Origin: Pantoea vagans
GTDB taxonomy: Bacteria > Pseudomonadota > Gammaproteobacteria > Enterobacterales > Enterobacteriaceae
Reading direction: 5' to 3'
Assembly (NCBI RefSeq): GCF_004792415.1
Contig: NZ_CP038854.1
Span: 434,001-498,000 of the forward strand
Length of the DNA stretch: 64,000 nt
Positions 26,891 through 36,094 of this stretch are shown in pieces. The notes under the pieces are model-generated. The model did not search any database and had not been told where the DNA came from. It saw nothing but the letters and a program-made list of their open reading frames with translations. A program made the position numbers and the translations under genes. Numbering within the stretch: the first letter of the stretch is position 1; each line of letters starts with the position of its first letter.

Positions 26891-27883
26891 ATGTCTAAAA
26901 TGGTTACCTTTAATCGCACCGGTGGTCCGGAAGTGCTGGAAGTTCTTGATATAAACGTTCCTGCGCCAGCAGCGGATGAAGTGCAGATTCGCGTACATGC
27001 GATTGGTCTTAACCGTGCAGAAATCATGTACCGCAATGGCCAGTATGTCATTGAGCCGGAATTTCCGGCACGTCTTGGTTATGAAGCGGCTGGCATGGTT
27101 GAGGCCGTGGGTGAGCATGTTGAAGAGTTTGCCAGCGGAGATCGGGTAAGCGTTATACCTTCATTTATGTTTAGTGAATACGGCATGTACGGCGAACTGG
27201 TCAACGCACCGGTGCATGCTGTCGTGAAGCATCCTGAAAACCTTTCCTTCGAGGAGGCCGCTGCAAGCTGGATGATGTATGTCACCGCTTATGGTGCGCT
27301 GGTTGAATATGGAAACCTTCAGGCTGGTCAGAATGTCGTGATCCGCGCAGCATCAAGCAGCGTGGGCCTGGCTGCCATACAGATAGCCAACATGCTGGGT
27401 GCAAAACCCATCGCACTCACGCGTACCTCTGAAAAAAGCGAGATGCTCCTGAAAGCTGGTGCAGCAATTGTTATTGCTACTGCGGAGCGGGATATAGTTG
27501 CTGAAATTAATAGTGCAACAGAGGGCACGGGCGCACATATTGTTTTTGATCCCGTGGGTGGCCCGGATGTCGCAAAACTGACCCAGGTTATGGCGCCGCA
27601 GGGCATGTTTTTCCAGTATGGCGCGCTCGATAGCCGTGACATGCTTGTGCCTGTATTTGATATTCTCGGTAAGCATCTCACTTTGCGTGGATATGAGCTG
27701 TTTGAAATCACGATGGACTCTGAAAAATTGGCACGCGCAAAATCCTTCGTCTCTGAAGGTTTACGTATCGGTAAGCTGAAACCGGTAATCGATAAGACGT
27801 TCCCGCTCGAAGAGATTGCAGACGCACAGCGTTATATGGAAGCAAATGGTCAGGTAGGGAAAATCGTCGTGACCGTTAAGTAA
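26891..27883 (+). CDS. zinc-independent MDR alcohol dehydrogenase / quinone oxidoreductase
   Basis: A 330-aa medium-chain dehydrogenase/reductase. It keeps the GroES-like N-terminal fold (LGYEAAGMVEAVGEHVEEFASGDRV) and a nucleotide-binding region (NVVIRAASSSVGLAAIQIANMLGAKPIAL). The cysteine/histidine zinc ligands of classical ADHs are not apparent, so it resembles NADPH:quinone reductases (QOR). GGGAG precedes the start. It is probably controlled by the LysR gene just upstream. Confidence 0.87.
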   Translation: MSKMVTFNRTGGPEVLEVLDINVPAPAADEVQIRVHAIGLNRAEIMYRNGQYVIEPEFPARLGYEAAGMVEAVGEHVEEFASGDRVSVIPSFMFSEYGMYGELVNAPVHAVVKHPENLSFEEAAASWMMYVTAYGALVEYGNLQAGQNVVIRAASSSVGLAAIQIANMLGAKPIALTRTSEKSEMLLKAGAAIVIATAERDIVAEINSATEGTGAHIVFDPVGGPDVAKLTQVMAPQGMFFQYGALDSRDMLVPVFDILGKHLTLRGYELFEITMDSEKLARAKSFVSEGLRIGKLKPVIDKTFPLEEIADAQRYMEANGQVGKIVVTVK

Positions 27884-27917
27884 TCTCTACCGCAGTGTTT
27901 TATATCTGTCAGCTGCA

Positions 27918-27942
27918 GCCTGGATATTATCCAGGCTTTTTT
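27918..27942 (+). terminator. rho-independent terminator after the oxidoreductase
   Basis: GCCTGGA-N5-TCCAGGC followed by six T, 35 bp after the stop. Confidence 0.85.
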
Positions 27943-28022
27943 ATGGTACCTGGTTTCTGACCCATAATTCAGGAACGGGCATCCAGCCTGATGGCATCGC
28001 TGTACTCAGCTTAAAATTAAAT

Positions 28023-28084
28023 GTCAGCTTCTCGCTCTTAACGGACGTTTATCTGACTCCGTCCGCTTTGTGCCAGAAGCGGAC
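28023..28084 (+). repeat. dyad repeat copy 6 (left + right)
   Basis: Left GTCAGCT-TCTCGCTCTT-AACGGAC (28023-28046), 14-bp spacer, right GTCCGCTT-TGTGCCAG-AAGCGGAC (28061-28084, perfect stem). Confidence 0.85.
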
Positions 28085-28207
28085 AATTCAAATACGGCCG
28101 CGCGGCGTCACTTAGAGGGGGGTTACAGGATTTACCTGTGATCAAATGCAATAGCAAAGGGGCAAATATTCTTGAGGTTGCTGGGAAGTGCAACCTCACT
28201 GATATGA

Positions 28208-28732
28208 CTATGGAAAACGGTTAATTATTTTTTTTGCTGCTCGAATCAGGCCGTCAAGCCATTCCTGATGACCATTAAGCATTGGGTTCGGGCGGGTATT
28301 TGCCAGATCTTTTGCCGGAACTCCGTTCTGTGTTTCCTGCGTCAGGATACGGACCCTGTGACCGGAAAGATCCTCTAGTAGCCACGCATGATGAACATCG
28401 AGTCGTTGAGCGGTATCTTCTTCACCGGACCATCCGTGCCATGCCAGACGAGCAGGTTTACCTTCAGCAGGTGGAACAAACTCCACAACCTGAGCTTCAA
28501 CTGGGAAACCAAACGTACTGAAGTAGAAGCGCACCCCATTTTCCAGCTCTGGACCTTTGTTGTCATAAAAGCGCACATCGGCGGAATTTTTATAGTATTC
28601 CGGCCATAGCAATGGCTGACTCAGGAGCGGCCAAACATCATTGACGTTCAGACCTAAGATGATCATTTCATTCGAAACAAAGTTATCGGTAAAACCCGGA
28701 AGAAAGCCGTCTGGCCAGTTAATCGCGTTCAT
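28208..28732 (-). CDS. SRPBCC-domain protein (START-like)
   Basis: A 174-aa protein with the SRPBCC pattern: LNVNDVWPLLSQPLLWPEYY at the N-terminal helix-grip, ARLAWHGWSGEEDTAQRLDVHHAWLLEDLSGHRVRILTQE as central strands and a long C-terminal helix. Such proteins bind hydrophobic ligands or act as polyketide-type cyclases. The ATG giving MNAINWPDG is used because GGGGA precedes it. It is next to a LysR gene on the same strand. Confidence 0.75.
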   Translation of the reverse strand: MNAINWPDGFLPGFTDNFVSNEMIILGLNVNDVWPLLSQPLLWPEYYKNSADVRFYDNKGPELENGVRFYFSTFGFPVEAQVVEFVPPAEGKPARLAWHGWSGEEDTAQRLDVHHAWLLEDLSGHRVRILTQETQNGVPAKDLANTRPNPMLNGHQEWLDGLIRAAKKIINRFP

Positions 28733-28865
28733 AAATTTCCCCAATTGCGATAGTTAATTGCACTGTGTGTGACGTTACGGCGTCAACAAGTTGGCAGTGA
28801 TTATTGGCGCAATGAAGTTATAAGACGAATTGTCATTACTTATAATCTTAATAAGTTAAATTATA

Positions 28866-29774
28866 TCAGGGCCCAGGATGTTGGCTTACTTTTGCGCATA
28901 AAGCACGAACCCACTGATGACTTGGGTCACGATGGGTGCGTTCATGCCAAGCCATGCTCTTGGTAAAGCCAGGTACTTTCAGGGGCAAAGGGAGAATGAT
29001 GAGATCGTTGCTAGTTAAGACCATGCGGTGAGGTACAACTGCAATCATATCAGTCACTCGCAATATATCAGGAATCACCTGAAAACTATTAACCGACATG
29101 CCTACCCGTCGTGTCAGACTGAGCTTAGCCAGTGCTTCATCAGTAACACCAGTGAAGTTACCTTCTAAAGACACTAGAATATGTTCCTGTTTGCAAAATT
29201 TTTTGAGAGTCATTTCCGAACTCGCTGCCAGAGGATGATGACTTCGTGCTACGCAGACATAATTTTCTTCATAGAGCGCTCTTCCATGCAGGTCTTCGGG
29301 GGTTGTTTGCGGTGTTACCAAAGCCAGATCAACTTCACCCCGGGATAACTGCTGATACATTCGCTCATTGTCCACAGGCCGCACGGCGATTTTAATATAT
29401 GGTGCACGTTGTTTTAGCTCAGCCATCAATGGAACGACAACTGCCTTAAGTGCATAATCCGTTGCGGCGATGGTATAAGTCAGTTCCGCCGTAATGGGAT
29501 CAAATTCCTTTTTTTTCAGCAGAATAGCGATATCGGTGAGGATTTGTTTTACCGGCATAGAAAGTTCGTTGGCCCGTAGTGTGGGGACCATACCGTGACT
29601 GGTGCGAACAAAGAGTGGGTCGCCAAAATAATCACGCAAGCGAATAAGCATGCCACTGACGGCAGGCTGCGTCAGTGAGAGGCGCTGTGCAGCCCGAGTC
29701 ACGCTTCCCTCATCCAGTAACGCATCAAGGGCTTTAAGAAGGTTAAGGTCGAGGTTTCTGATATCATTTTTCAT
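28866..29774 (-). CDS. LysR-family regulator, NodD/LinR-like branch
   Basis: A 302-aa LysR protein starting MKNDIRNLDLNLLKALDALLDEGSVTRAAQRLSLTQPAVS, typical of the NodD/LinR/NahR-like group that responds to aromatic compounds. The frame allows six more residues upstream (MSGYLI), with no better ribosome site. It is transcribed toward the SRPBCC gene and could control it. Confidence 0.88.
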   Translation of the reverse strand: MKNDIRNLDLNLLKALDALLDEGSVTRAAQRLSLTQPAVSGMLIRLRDYFGDPLFVRTSHGMVPTLRANELSMPVKQILTDIAILLKKKEFDPITAELTYTIAATDYALKAVVVPLMAELKQRAPYIKIAVRPVDNERMYQQLSRGEVDLALVTPQTTPEDLHGRALYEENYVCVARSHHPLAASSEMTLKKFCKQEHILVSLEGNFTGVTDEALAKLSLTRRVGMSVNSFQVIPDILRVTDMIAVVPHRMVLTSNDLIILPLPLKVPGFTKSMAWHERTHRDPSHQWVRALCAKVSQHPGP

Positions 29775-29907
29775 AATGAGGTAGCCTGACATATATAAAA
29801 ATTTTAATTTAGGCTAAATGCTCGAGAAAAGGTTGTCTAGAAGGTTTATGGGGGTTTTACTTTCGGGTGATCTTCCATTTCTGGATGGTAACCCTTGTAC
29901 AGATAAG

Positions 29908-29962
29908 CCCGCTTTTCGCTCATAGCGGACCTTGCAGCACGTATGTCCGCTTTGTGCCAAAG
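29908..29962 (+). repeat. dyad repeat copy 7 (left + truncated right)
   Basis: Left CCCGCT-TTTCGCTCAT-AGCGGAC (29908-29930), 14-bp spacer, right GTCCGCTTTGTGCCAAAG, in which the 3' arm is lost. It lies between the LysR gene and the chemoreceptor. Confidence 0.8.
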
Positions 29963-29980
29963 TTACGTAATGAAGGAATT

Positions 29981-30002
29981 AAGCCATCCTGTAGGATGGC
30001 TT
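29981..30002 (-). terminator. terminator-like hairpin after the chemoreceptor gene
   Basis: AAGCCATCC-TGTA-GGATGGCTT, 9-bp perfect stem. On the minus strand it is followed by TTAATTCCTT. Confidence 0.6.
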
Positions 30003-30093
30003 ATGAGATACTGTTACTGAGATGACAGACCTCAGAAATGCTCCTGACAGCACGCCGTTTACAGACTTATAAAAGAAGCACTTAACGGAAATT

Positions 30094-32031
30094 TTAACCA
30101 GCGTTTGTGCGGAACACGCTAACAGCTTCCCTCAGATAAGCGGCTCGACTTGCAAGTTCATCAGCAGACGATGCTGACTCTTCAACGAGCACGGCATTCT
30201 GCTGTGTGACCTGATCCATCTGAGTAACGGCAATATTTATCTGCGATACGCCTGCACTTTGCTCTTCTGAAGAAGATGAAATTTCTCTCACCAGCTGTGC
30301 TGTCTGTTCAATCGCATCCATACTCTCCTTCACTTTTTCACCTGCATCCCGGGCCATCGAAATGCCCTGCTCAGCATTCTCCACAGACTGTTCGATCAGC
30401 CCTTTAATTTCTTTCGCCGCGCCAGCCGAGCGCTGTGCGAGCGATCTGACTTCCGCCGCAACAACGGCAAAGCCTTTACCGTGCTCACCGGCCCGGGCAG
30501 CTTCAACAGCCGCGTTTAACGCGAGAATATTCGTCTGAAACGCAATCCCATCTATGACAGAAATGATTTCCTTAATCTGCCCTGCACTGCTGCTGATTTT
30601 CTCCATGGAACCCAGCACTGATTCCATTGCCTGACCGCCACGCAATGCCGCGCTGGTAGCCGAGCTGGCCATTTCAGCAGCATGGCGGGTGTTTTCAGCA
30701 TTGTTGCCGATGATCGAAGATAGCTGTTCCATACTGGCGGCTGTTTCAGCCAGTGATGCAGCCTGTTCTTCTGTCCTCGCAGAAAGATCGCCGTTACCTC
30801 GGGCAATCTCCTCAGATGAGGTGGCAATGGTGACAGCATTACTTTTAATGTTTTCTACCGTCACCGTCAGGCGCTGACTCATCTGCAGTAATGCCTTAAG
30901 CAGACCGGCTGTTTCATTGCGTCCTGTCACGGAAAAAGATGCTGTCAGATCGCCTTCTGCTACTTCAAGCGCAAGCTTTGACGCGGCACCGATAGGTCGT
31001 GTAACAGAACGGATAATGATCAATGCGCAAAAGACAGAAAGCAGGACCATAAAGAGAAGAACGCTCAGCAAACCATACTGTGCATGCCGGTGGTCCGTAA
31101 TCTGCTGGTTCAGCATATCATTCAGTTCATTACCGCCCGCAATCGCGTAGGTGCTGAATCTGTTAATCGCGCTGGTAAAAAGTGCGGCATAGTCCTGAGG
31201 ACTCTGATTCGTCATACTGCGGTTAATAAATAACGCCCCTGCAGTTTTCAGGGCATTTTTGGCTTCCTGTACGGCCGCGTCTGCATCGGCACTGAATTTC
31301 TGCTTCAGCCCTATATCAGACGAAAAAAGCTTCTCTGAGTCCTGAGCAAACATATCCAGATTATAGGCACCCGTGCTGATTAATGACTCCATACGGACAG
31401 AGTCAGCCTCACTAACGGCCTCTTTCCTGGCAAGCAGTGAAGTCCCGAACGCACGAATTTTACCCAGACTTTCGGTAAGCTCAGGCAATGATGAGAAATT
31501 GCTGGTTATCAGGCGGTACGTACTGATATCTGAATCAAGCGACAAACCGTAAAAATCCAGCACGTCGCGGTTTGTGTTAAGAAGTTTGCGGATGAGTTGT
31601 GCATGTGCGTCAAGGCTGGCCGTTTGATCCAGTTTCGAAGCATCAATGTCCTGCTGCAGCGCGTCCCACTGTGCACGCACCCCATTAATTTTTTCGATTA
31701 AACCCGCACTGCCTTCTGTCTGCGCCATCTCTTTCTTGATGGCATCGGTGATAGTAACAATGTCATCTCTAACACTTAGACGCGATGAGGTGGCAGGATT
31801 TTTTTGCGCAATAGCGAGGGCTGTTTCAGCGCGATGGCGCTGTATCAGATTCAACAGGGCAAGGATTTTGTTTTCAGCAGGCACTCCTGTTACTTCTTTC
31901 TGCTTGTCCTGAATATATTTATTACCTTCTGACACAAAAAGCACGGTAGGAACTGAAAAAAGAACAATGCAAAACAAGCCGAGAATTGCAAACTTAGCGG
32001 TAAGATTAATATTATTAAGAATGTTACTCAT
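30094..32031 (-). CDS. methyl-accepting chemotaxis protein
   Basis: A 645-aa chemoreceptor. TM1 is about residues 12-32, then a periplasmic all-helical domain of about 290 residues with the [12 protein letters not shown] pattern seen in nitrate/nitrite (NIT) sensing domains. TM2 is about 322-342, then HAMP and the cytoplasmic hairpin with [29 protein letters not shown] tip (E here reads [14 protein letters not shown]). The C-terminus lacks the NWETF receptor-modification tether. A FliA-type promoter lies upstream. It would signal to CheA/CheW encoded elsewhere. Confidence 0.92.
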   Translation of the reverse strand: MSNILNNINLTAKFAILGLFCIVLFSVPTVLFVSEGNKYIQDKQKEVTGVPAENKILALLNLIQRHRAETALAIAQKNPATSSRLSVRDDIVTITDAIKKEMAQTEGSAGLIEKINGVRAQWDALQQDIDASKLDQTASLDAHAQLIRKLLNTNRDVLDFYGLSLDSDISTYRLITSNFSSLPELTESLGKIRAFGTSLLARKEAVSEADSVRMESLISTGAYNLDMFAQDSEKLFSSDIGLKQKFSADADAAVQEAKNALKTAGALFINRSMTNQSPQDYAALFTSAINRFSTYAIAGGNELNDMLNQQITDHRHAQYGLLSVLLFMVLLSVFCALIIIRSVTRPIGAASKLALEVAEGDLTASFSVTGRNETAGLLKALLQMSQRLTVTVENIKSNAVTIATSSEEIARGNGDLSARTEEQAASLAETAASMEQLSSIIGNNAENTRHAAEMASSATSAALRGGQAMESVLGSMEKISSSAGQIKEIISVIDGIAFQTNILALNAAVEAARAGEHGKGFAVVAAEVRSLAQRSAGAAKEIKGLIEQSVENAEQGISMARDAGEKVKESMDAIEQTAQLVREISSSSEEQSAGVSQINIAVTQMDQVTQQNAVLVEESASSADELASRAAYLREAVSVFRTNAG

Positions 32032-32101
32032 TTTTTACATCCTGCTGAATTAATTATTATAAGAACACAAATAATGCAGATTAAAAGCATCTTAATCATC
32101 A

Positions 32102-32128
32102 TTATCGGTTAACTATTCATTAACTTTA
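32102..32128 (-). promoter_or_regulatory. FliA (sigma-28) promoter of the chemoreceptor gene
   Basis: Read on the minus strand: TAAA, 15 bp, ACCGATAA. The consensus is TAAA-N15-GCCGATAA, so only one base differs, and the extended -35 (TAAAGTT) also matches. It lies about 70 bp upstream of the start codon. Confidence 0.8.
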
Positions 32129-32250
32129 TAGCAGGCGTAAGAAAGAAAATATTTAAGTTGAATCGCAACAAGGTCTAACCTGTTACCCAGTAATTAGCCA
32201 ATACTGATGTTAGTAATTACCTCATAAGAGGTAGGAAATATTGTTAATAT

Positions 32251-32310
32251 CAACTTCTCTCTTAACGGATTTTATACATGATTCATGTCCGCTTTGTGCC
32301 AGAAGCGGAC
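32251..32310 (+). repeat. dyad repeat copy 8 (left relic + right)
   Basis: Left relic CTTCTCTCTTAACGGAT (32254-32270), 16-bp spacer, right GTCCGCTT-TGTGCCAG-AAGCGGAC (32287-32310, perfect). Confidence 0.8.
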
Positions 32311-32627
32311 GTTTCCAATACATGCATTTACGAATTGGAGAATAAATCTCACTGCATAGCAATGTACGCAGCAGAAATCCCACCAAGACGATTTTACATG
32401 GTAAGCACAGATTTACAGTGACGGAAACTGGTCAGATGCATCAGAATCACGGTGAGGTCCTACGAGGGTACGGACAGGCACAGTTATAGCAAATGCAGCA
32501 TGTGAGCAGGTACAGAAAAAAATGATACAGGCGGCTATCATGTCTGGACCGGGTAAGCCGATAATAAGAGTGTGCCTCACTGCAGGCCCATGAGTATTAC
32601 AATCCTGATGTATATCTGTATATTTCG

Positions 32628-32658
32628 GCTCCTCCTCCCCTGGCGGAGCTTTTTTTTT
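32628..32658 (+). terminator. rho-independent terminator, source transcript unknown
   Basis: GCTCC-N12-GGAGC followed by nine T. No gene precedes it on the plus strand within 500 bp, so it may end a small RNA that starts within about 32450-32600. Confidence 0.65.
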
Positions 32659-32723
32659 GCTGGATGGGCCCGTTCCCGTCTTGCAATCGGACTTATTCTC
32701 GATGCTGAGAATGTGCCGTGTCC

Positions 32724-32990
32724 CATGCTGAAGCTGACGTGTCTGCCGTAAAATATGAACACGCTTTGTTATTCAGCCCGCTAACGATGGCGGTCTTTTT
32801 ACGCGTAAAATTCCGGAGGCGGAACTCTGGCATAGCTATGTTGCCGCGCCTGAGAATCAATTTTTCCCGCTCATGCCTACTGCCACGGGCATTTCTTTTA
32901 TTTTTAAGATCCGGCTGATCCGTCTGATCATAATAAAATCAGGAGTTACTATATTCCTCTTTGTACCGCGGTGATGGCGTTTTTTTGCCC
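32724..32990 (+). repeat. terminator/leader block, copy B
   Basis: It aligns with copy A at 17.35 kb: AAAATATGAAC, CCCGCTAACGATGGCGG plus T run (32777-32800), TTTACGCGTAAAA, GGAGGCGGAACTC, ATAATAAAATCAGGAGT and TATTCCTCTTTG (32950s). Unlike A and C it is not followed by the recombinase element; the second YcgZ cluster follows instead. Confidence 0.6.
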
Positions 32991-33139
32991 GAACATGGAG
33001 GTAGTCCGGTTTTCAGATGCAAAAAACGCGCTGCCTGTACCCTGATTTCTGAGCAGGAGAATAAATCTGTACAAATTAATTTGTCTTGTATAACTTTAGA
33101 TGCATATGCTGCTCAGCACTTAATCAACCGGAGTTCATT

Positions 33140-33379
33140 ATGTTACAGATCATGCCAGCTGGAAACCTGAACAAAGAAGTTGCTGCCTATTTCAGTCGCG
33201 CATCAATGCCGTCACAGCAGGAAACGCTTGGTGCCATCGTTGTTGAGGTGCTGCGCTCAGGCCGGACGCTAAGTCGTAAGGCCATCTGTATTCGCCTTAT
33301 CGCGCGCCTGGAAAAAGCCTCTTCGCCGGAAGAAGAGCAGCATCTGCAGGAACTGGTAAGCCTTTTATTTTCTGAGTAG
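33140..33379 (+). CDS. YcgZ-like small regulatory protein (second cluster)
   Basis: A 79-aa protein with the YcgZ core (MPSQQETLGAIVVEVLRSGRTLSRKAIC) and the same length as E. coli YcgZ (78 aa). It is closer to YcgZ than the copy at 16.0 kb, which has a longer C-terminus. CCGGAG sets the ATG start. The upstream TTGTATAACTTT box is shared with the other copy. It heads a second ymgA-ymgB-type set. Confidence 0.82.
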   Translation: MLQIMPAGNLNKEVAAYFSRASMPSQQETLGAIVVEVLRSGRTLSRKAICIRLIARLEKASSPEEEQHLQELVSLLFSE

Positions 33380-33448
33380 ACTACCCGCAGCAGGGCTGAA
33401 AGCCTTTAAACTGTACAGGTAAAACTGACTGAGAGAGCACTGGCAGTA

Positions 33449-33727
33449 ATGAAAAGTAACAGAAACAAAACGCCCGGTGAGATGCTCATAGGCGAAGCAG
33501 CACTGGCCCTTCTTGATGAGAAGACACCCGTTTCGTGGACGGGCATCCTGGCCAAACTCGAAGCCCGGCTTGCTGGCGAACAGGATGAATCGAGAGCCAA
33601 TGTACTGAAAGCGGCTATCCAGGACGTCAGGGCAGAGATAAAGCGGCGCAGTTCAGGCGCTGATAATAATGATGAAGGCCAGGTCACGGCTCTGCACGAT
33701 GACCAGGACAGACTGACCCGCCACTAA
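33449..33727 (+). CDS. YmgA-like small protein (second cluster)
   Basis: A 92-aa hydrophilic helical protein. The core IGEAALALLDEKTPVSWTGILAKLEARLAGEQDESRANVLKAAIQDV is similar in pattern to the gene at 16.38 kb and to that at 34.63 kb. It is second in the cluster, where ymgA is in E. coli. Likely a connector protein for Rcs-type signalling; function inferred from position. Confidence 0.6.
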   Translation: MKSNRNKTPGEMLIGEAALALLDEKTPVSWTGILAKLEARLAGEQDESRANVLKAAIQDVRAEIKRRSSGADNNDEGQVTALHDDQDRLTRH

Positions 33728-33805
33728 AAAAAAGACTATGCTTTTGTAAGCATGCAAAGACTCGCAGTTCAACTAAACCTGCAGCGATAAGGTTATAAAT
33801 TTCAG

Positions 33806-34066
33806 ATGCAACAGATACTCAACTCAGACGGACACGAACTGATTCACGCTCTTGAAAATATCGATGATATTTATGAAGAGGAGAAAAGAATCTTTTCTGC
33901 TGCTGTCAGGACCCTGCTTACCGGAACGGGCAGCGTGACAAGCAGAGAGGTGCTTTTCTATCTTATCGGTGAAATGGAAGCGACTACGGACGTCGTCAGG
34001 CTTGATGTGCTGCGTACGTGTCTCGAAATTCTGATGGGCCTGAAAAATCCCGCACGGGCTGTGTAA
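33806..34066 (+). CDS. YmgB/AriR-like regulator (second cluster)
   Basis: An 86-aa protein, the same length class as AriR (88 aa). EATTDVVRLDVLRTCLEILM matches the AriR signature and is nearly the same as in the paralogue at 16.73 kb (ESTPDVVRLDVLRCALEVVV). The ribosome site is weak (AAGG 13 bases upstream). Its stop is 2 bp from the stop of a convergent small gene. Confidence 0.75.
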   Translation: MQQILNSDGHELIHALENIDDIYEEEKRIFSAAVRTLLTGTGSVTSREVLFYLIGEMEATTDVVRLDVLRTCLEILMGLKNPARAV

Positions 34067-34067
34067 C

Positions 34068-34271
34068 TCAGTGCATTTTCTTCATCAGGAACTGAATCAG
34101 TTCCAGGCAATCGGGACGGGTATCATCATCGCCGGCGTGTTCACTGAGGTGGTATAAAGCCTGAATAAGGCGTTCAGGGGTGACAATATCACCAGCTGAA
34201 AGCAGCCCGGTTGATACCCTCCCTATCAGGGCACGGACCTCTTCTGAAAAATCGTGCGCATTGGTTTTCAA
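34068..34271 (-). CDS. small convergent YmgB-like protein
   Basis: A 67-aa protein starting at TTG (AGGGTGGCGG upstream). SEEVRALIGRVSTGLLSAGDIVTPERLIQALYHLSEHAGDDDTRPDCLELIQFLM has the same plan as YmgB-type proteins: an acidic helix, a break after G-VT-E, then a C-terminal helix. Convergent orientation relative to the cluster is unusual. Coding is likely because the frame keeps the family pattern, but expression is unproven. Confidence 0.5.
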   Translation of the reverse strand: MKTNAHDFSEEVRALIGRVSTGLLSAGDIVTPERLIQALYHLSEHAGDDDTRPDCLELIQFLMKKMH

Positions 34272-34629
34272 TCCGCCACCCTCTCATGTATAAAAATCCA
34301 GTATATCATCACCCGGCATGACAATTTGAGCTCTGGTTGCTGCTGGAACTCCTTTCCTTATGCACTCGCGGGTACTATCTGTAGTCAGCCTGTCCCCCAG
34401 AGCTCTTAAATCGTCAGGCCAGATGAATCATGACCGGGCATTATCAGCCTGGTCAGTATGTGCCTGGGTGAAGATAAAAGATACAGCGAACCGGCATCAA
34501 CGGATGCTTTTCATCAGCAGTGCAGGCTTCCTCATCGCCCGTTTAAGGATTATTTACCCGTGCGACATTTCCCATGGCGACTACAGTCAGTAATGAGGTT
34601 ATCAGCAACGTGCCAATGGAGGATGTAAA
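34272..34629. other. gene-free interval within the second YcgZ cluster
   Basis: About 360 bp without a believable gene; the plus-strand open frame here (34360-34593) has no ribosome site or family pattern. It probably contains the promoters of the divergent genes on either side. Confidence 0.35.
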
Positions 34630-34890
34630 GTGTTAATTCAAGACGACGAGAAAGGCCACGTCATTATTGGCGAAGCGGCACTGCACCTGGCGCTGGCTGA
34701 AAAGGAGATAAATGTTATCTCTCTCATCGCTGAGCTGGGACATATGGCTGCAAATGAATCCTGTGATGAAAGGCTTGGCAACATATCCGAAGCCCGAAGC
34801 TGGCTAAAGAAATATGCTAATCCTGAACCCGCAGAGCAGCCCGTGCCGTTCCTGCAGACACTTGCAGGTCTGAACGAAGAAAAGCATTAA
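34630..34890 (+). CDS. YmgA-like small protein, third paralogue
   Basis: An 86-aa protein starting at GTG with GGAGGAT upstream. VIIGEAALHLALAEKEINVISLIAELGHMAANE lines up with the gene at 33.45 kb (MLIGEAALALLDEKTPVSWTGILAKLEARLAGE). So this cluster holds two YmgA-type members, while the first has one. Function as for the others: probable small connector, unproven. Confidence 0.6.
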   Translation: MLIQDDEKGHVIIGEAALHLALAEKEINVISLIAELGHMAANESCDERLGNISEARSWLKKYANPEPAEQPVPFLQTLAGLNEEKH

Positions 34891-35178
34891 CGCCAAAGGA
34901 CGTAGTCCGGCTCCGGCCGGAAGACGACAGCACCAGATGACCTCATCGGTTGCGTGAAAGCGTATACCGGCCGGAGAAACTGTCAGGGATGACTCCTCCG
35001 CATCTTTGACCCAGGTTGTACAGAAGTTATGCACTGATTCTGTGGATAAAGAAGGTGAGCTTTATTTTCCGCGTGTTGCCTGATGAAGCTTTTAGCAGTT
35101 CGCAGTATAAACCGGCTTGCGTAATCGCATGATTTTTTTCATCCCGAAGCCTGTTCATCTGAAATGGCCTTTAAGACA

Positions 35179-35203
35179 GAGCCTGTTCTTTCAGCAGGCT
35201 CTG
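35179..35203 (-). terminator. hairpin after the 53-aa ORF
   Basis: AGAGCCTG-N9-CAGGCTCT stem immediately downstream (minus strand) of the small gene ending at 35208. Confidence 0.5.
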
Positions 35204-35207
35204 AATA

Positions 35208-35369
35208 TCAAAGCTTCCAGTTTATTACTGTTACAGGCCATTTTTTCTCAGTCTCCCGCAGCTCGCGCTCCATCTCATCCATCCAGTCATTTTCAGTATC
35301 GGACTGTGCACGCTCCGGGATATGTGCAGCGTGCAGAAGTGATTCGGTGACATTTATTTCATCAACCAT
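35208..35369 (-). CDS. 53-aa acidic small protein, unknown
   Basis: A reverse-strand frame reads MVDEINVTESLLHAAHIPER, then AQSDTENDWMDEMERELRET and EKKWPVTVINWKL. AGGAAA lies at good spacing before the ATG and an 8-bp-stem hairpin follows the stop, so it looks like a complete gene. The protein is acidic and predicted helical, with no membrane segment. I do not recognise a family. Being next to YmgB-type genes, it could be another small regulator. The flanking stretch 34891-35207 shows nothing else. Confidence 0.55.
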   Translation of the reverse strand: MVDEINVTESLLHAAHIPERAQSDTENDWMDEMERELRETEKKWPVTVINWKL

Positions 35370-35533
35370 CTTTTCCTCACTGCTAAAAATTATTTTCGGC
35401 GTATTACTGTTATATCACGCGCCACAGTCACTTACTGCCTTAATCGTAATGCCTCATGCTACATATGATACAACTGGCAGATATATGAAAAATTTGTGTC
35501 CATCATAAGTGCGAATATAAAAAGCCGATCCAT

Positions 35534-35608
35534 ACTTATCATGTCCTTCATCGGGAATTCAGTATTATTCAGCCACTGCAGGTATTGCCCCCATTGGGGG
35601 CTTTTTTT
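35534..35608 (+). ncRNA. candidate small RNA gene B
   Basis: ATACTTATCATGTCCTTCA (35533-35551) followed by about 35 bp and a strong terminator, GCCCCC-N3-GGGGGC plus seven T (35587-35608). The locus is the counterpart of candidate A at 17.2 kb: both lie between a YmgB-type cluster and a recombinase element. A transcript of about 70 nt is predicted. Confidence 0.5.
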
Positions 35609-35754
35609 CGCCTGAGACGGATGTTTCCTGTGAGAGTATGCTTCTTTGTCTGGGTTAAGAATGTGCCTTCTCTCAGGCCGGGAAGGCTACGCTTGCTGCA
35701 TTGTGAGCACATTATGGCATCCGGCCCGGTCAGAGATGTTGTTTTGACTGATTA

Positions 35755-35915
35755 AATCCCGCGAGGCGGCTCTCTGAGACAGAACCACGTTTTTACCGCT
35801 TACGCTTGCGGTTGCTGCAATTCTGTTTAGGCTTGGGTCAGGCTGGCGGCTCCGCCGGACTATGATAAAAGCAAGATTTGATGTATTCCTCTTTGAGCCG
35901 CCTTAAGGGCGGTTT
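35755..35915 (+). repeat. terminator/leader block, copy C
   Basis: ACCGCTTACGCTTGC, GGCGGCTCCG, ATGATAAAAGCAAG and TGTATTCCTCTTTGAGCCGCC match copy A at 17.35 kb in order; the 5' part is more diverged. It merges with the start of recombinase element copy 2. Confidence 0.55.
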
Positions 35916-36032
35916 TTTTTATACCAAAATTTCTGCTGTATTAAAGGTATCTGTAGTTGACCGGCTGGTTCCAGAATGCCTGGATGGAGAATTCTGTTTA
36001 TCCTACTGCAAGTACTCCAGAATTCGGGCAAC

Positions 36033-36056
36033 GTCCGTTCTTCGCTCATATGGGAC
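36033..36056 (+). repeat. dyad repeat left module, upstream of recombinase 2
   Basis: GTCCGTT-CTTCGCTCAT-ATGGGAC, identical to that in copy 1. Confidence 0.7.
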
Positions 36057-36094
36057 AACCATAATCACATCTCCTAACCCAAAGGAGATTGAGC

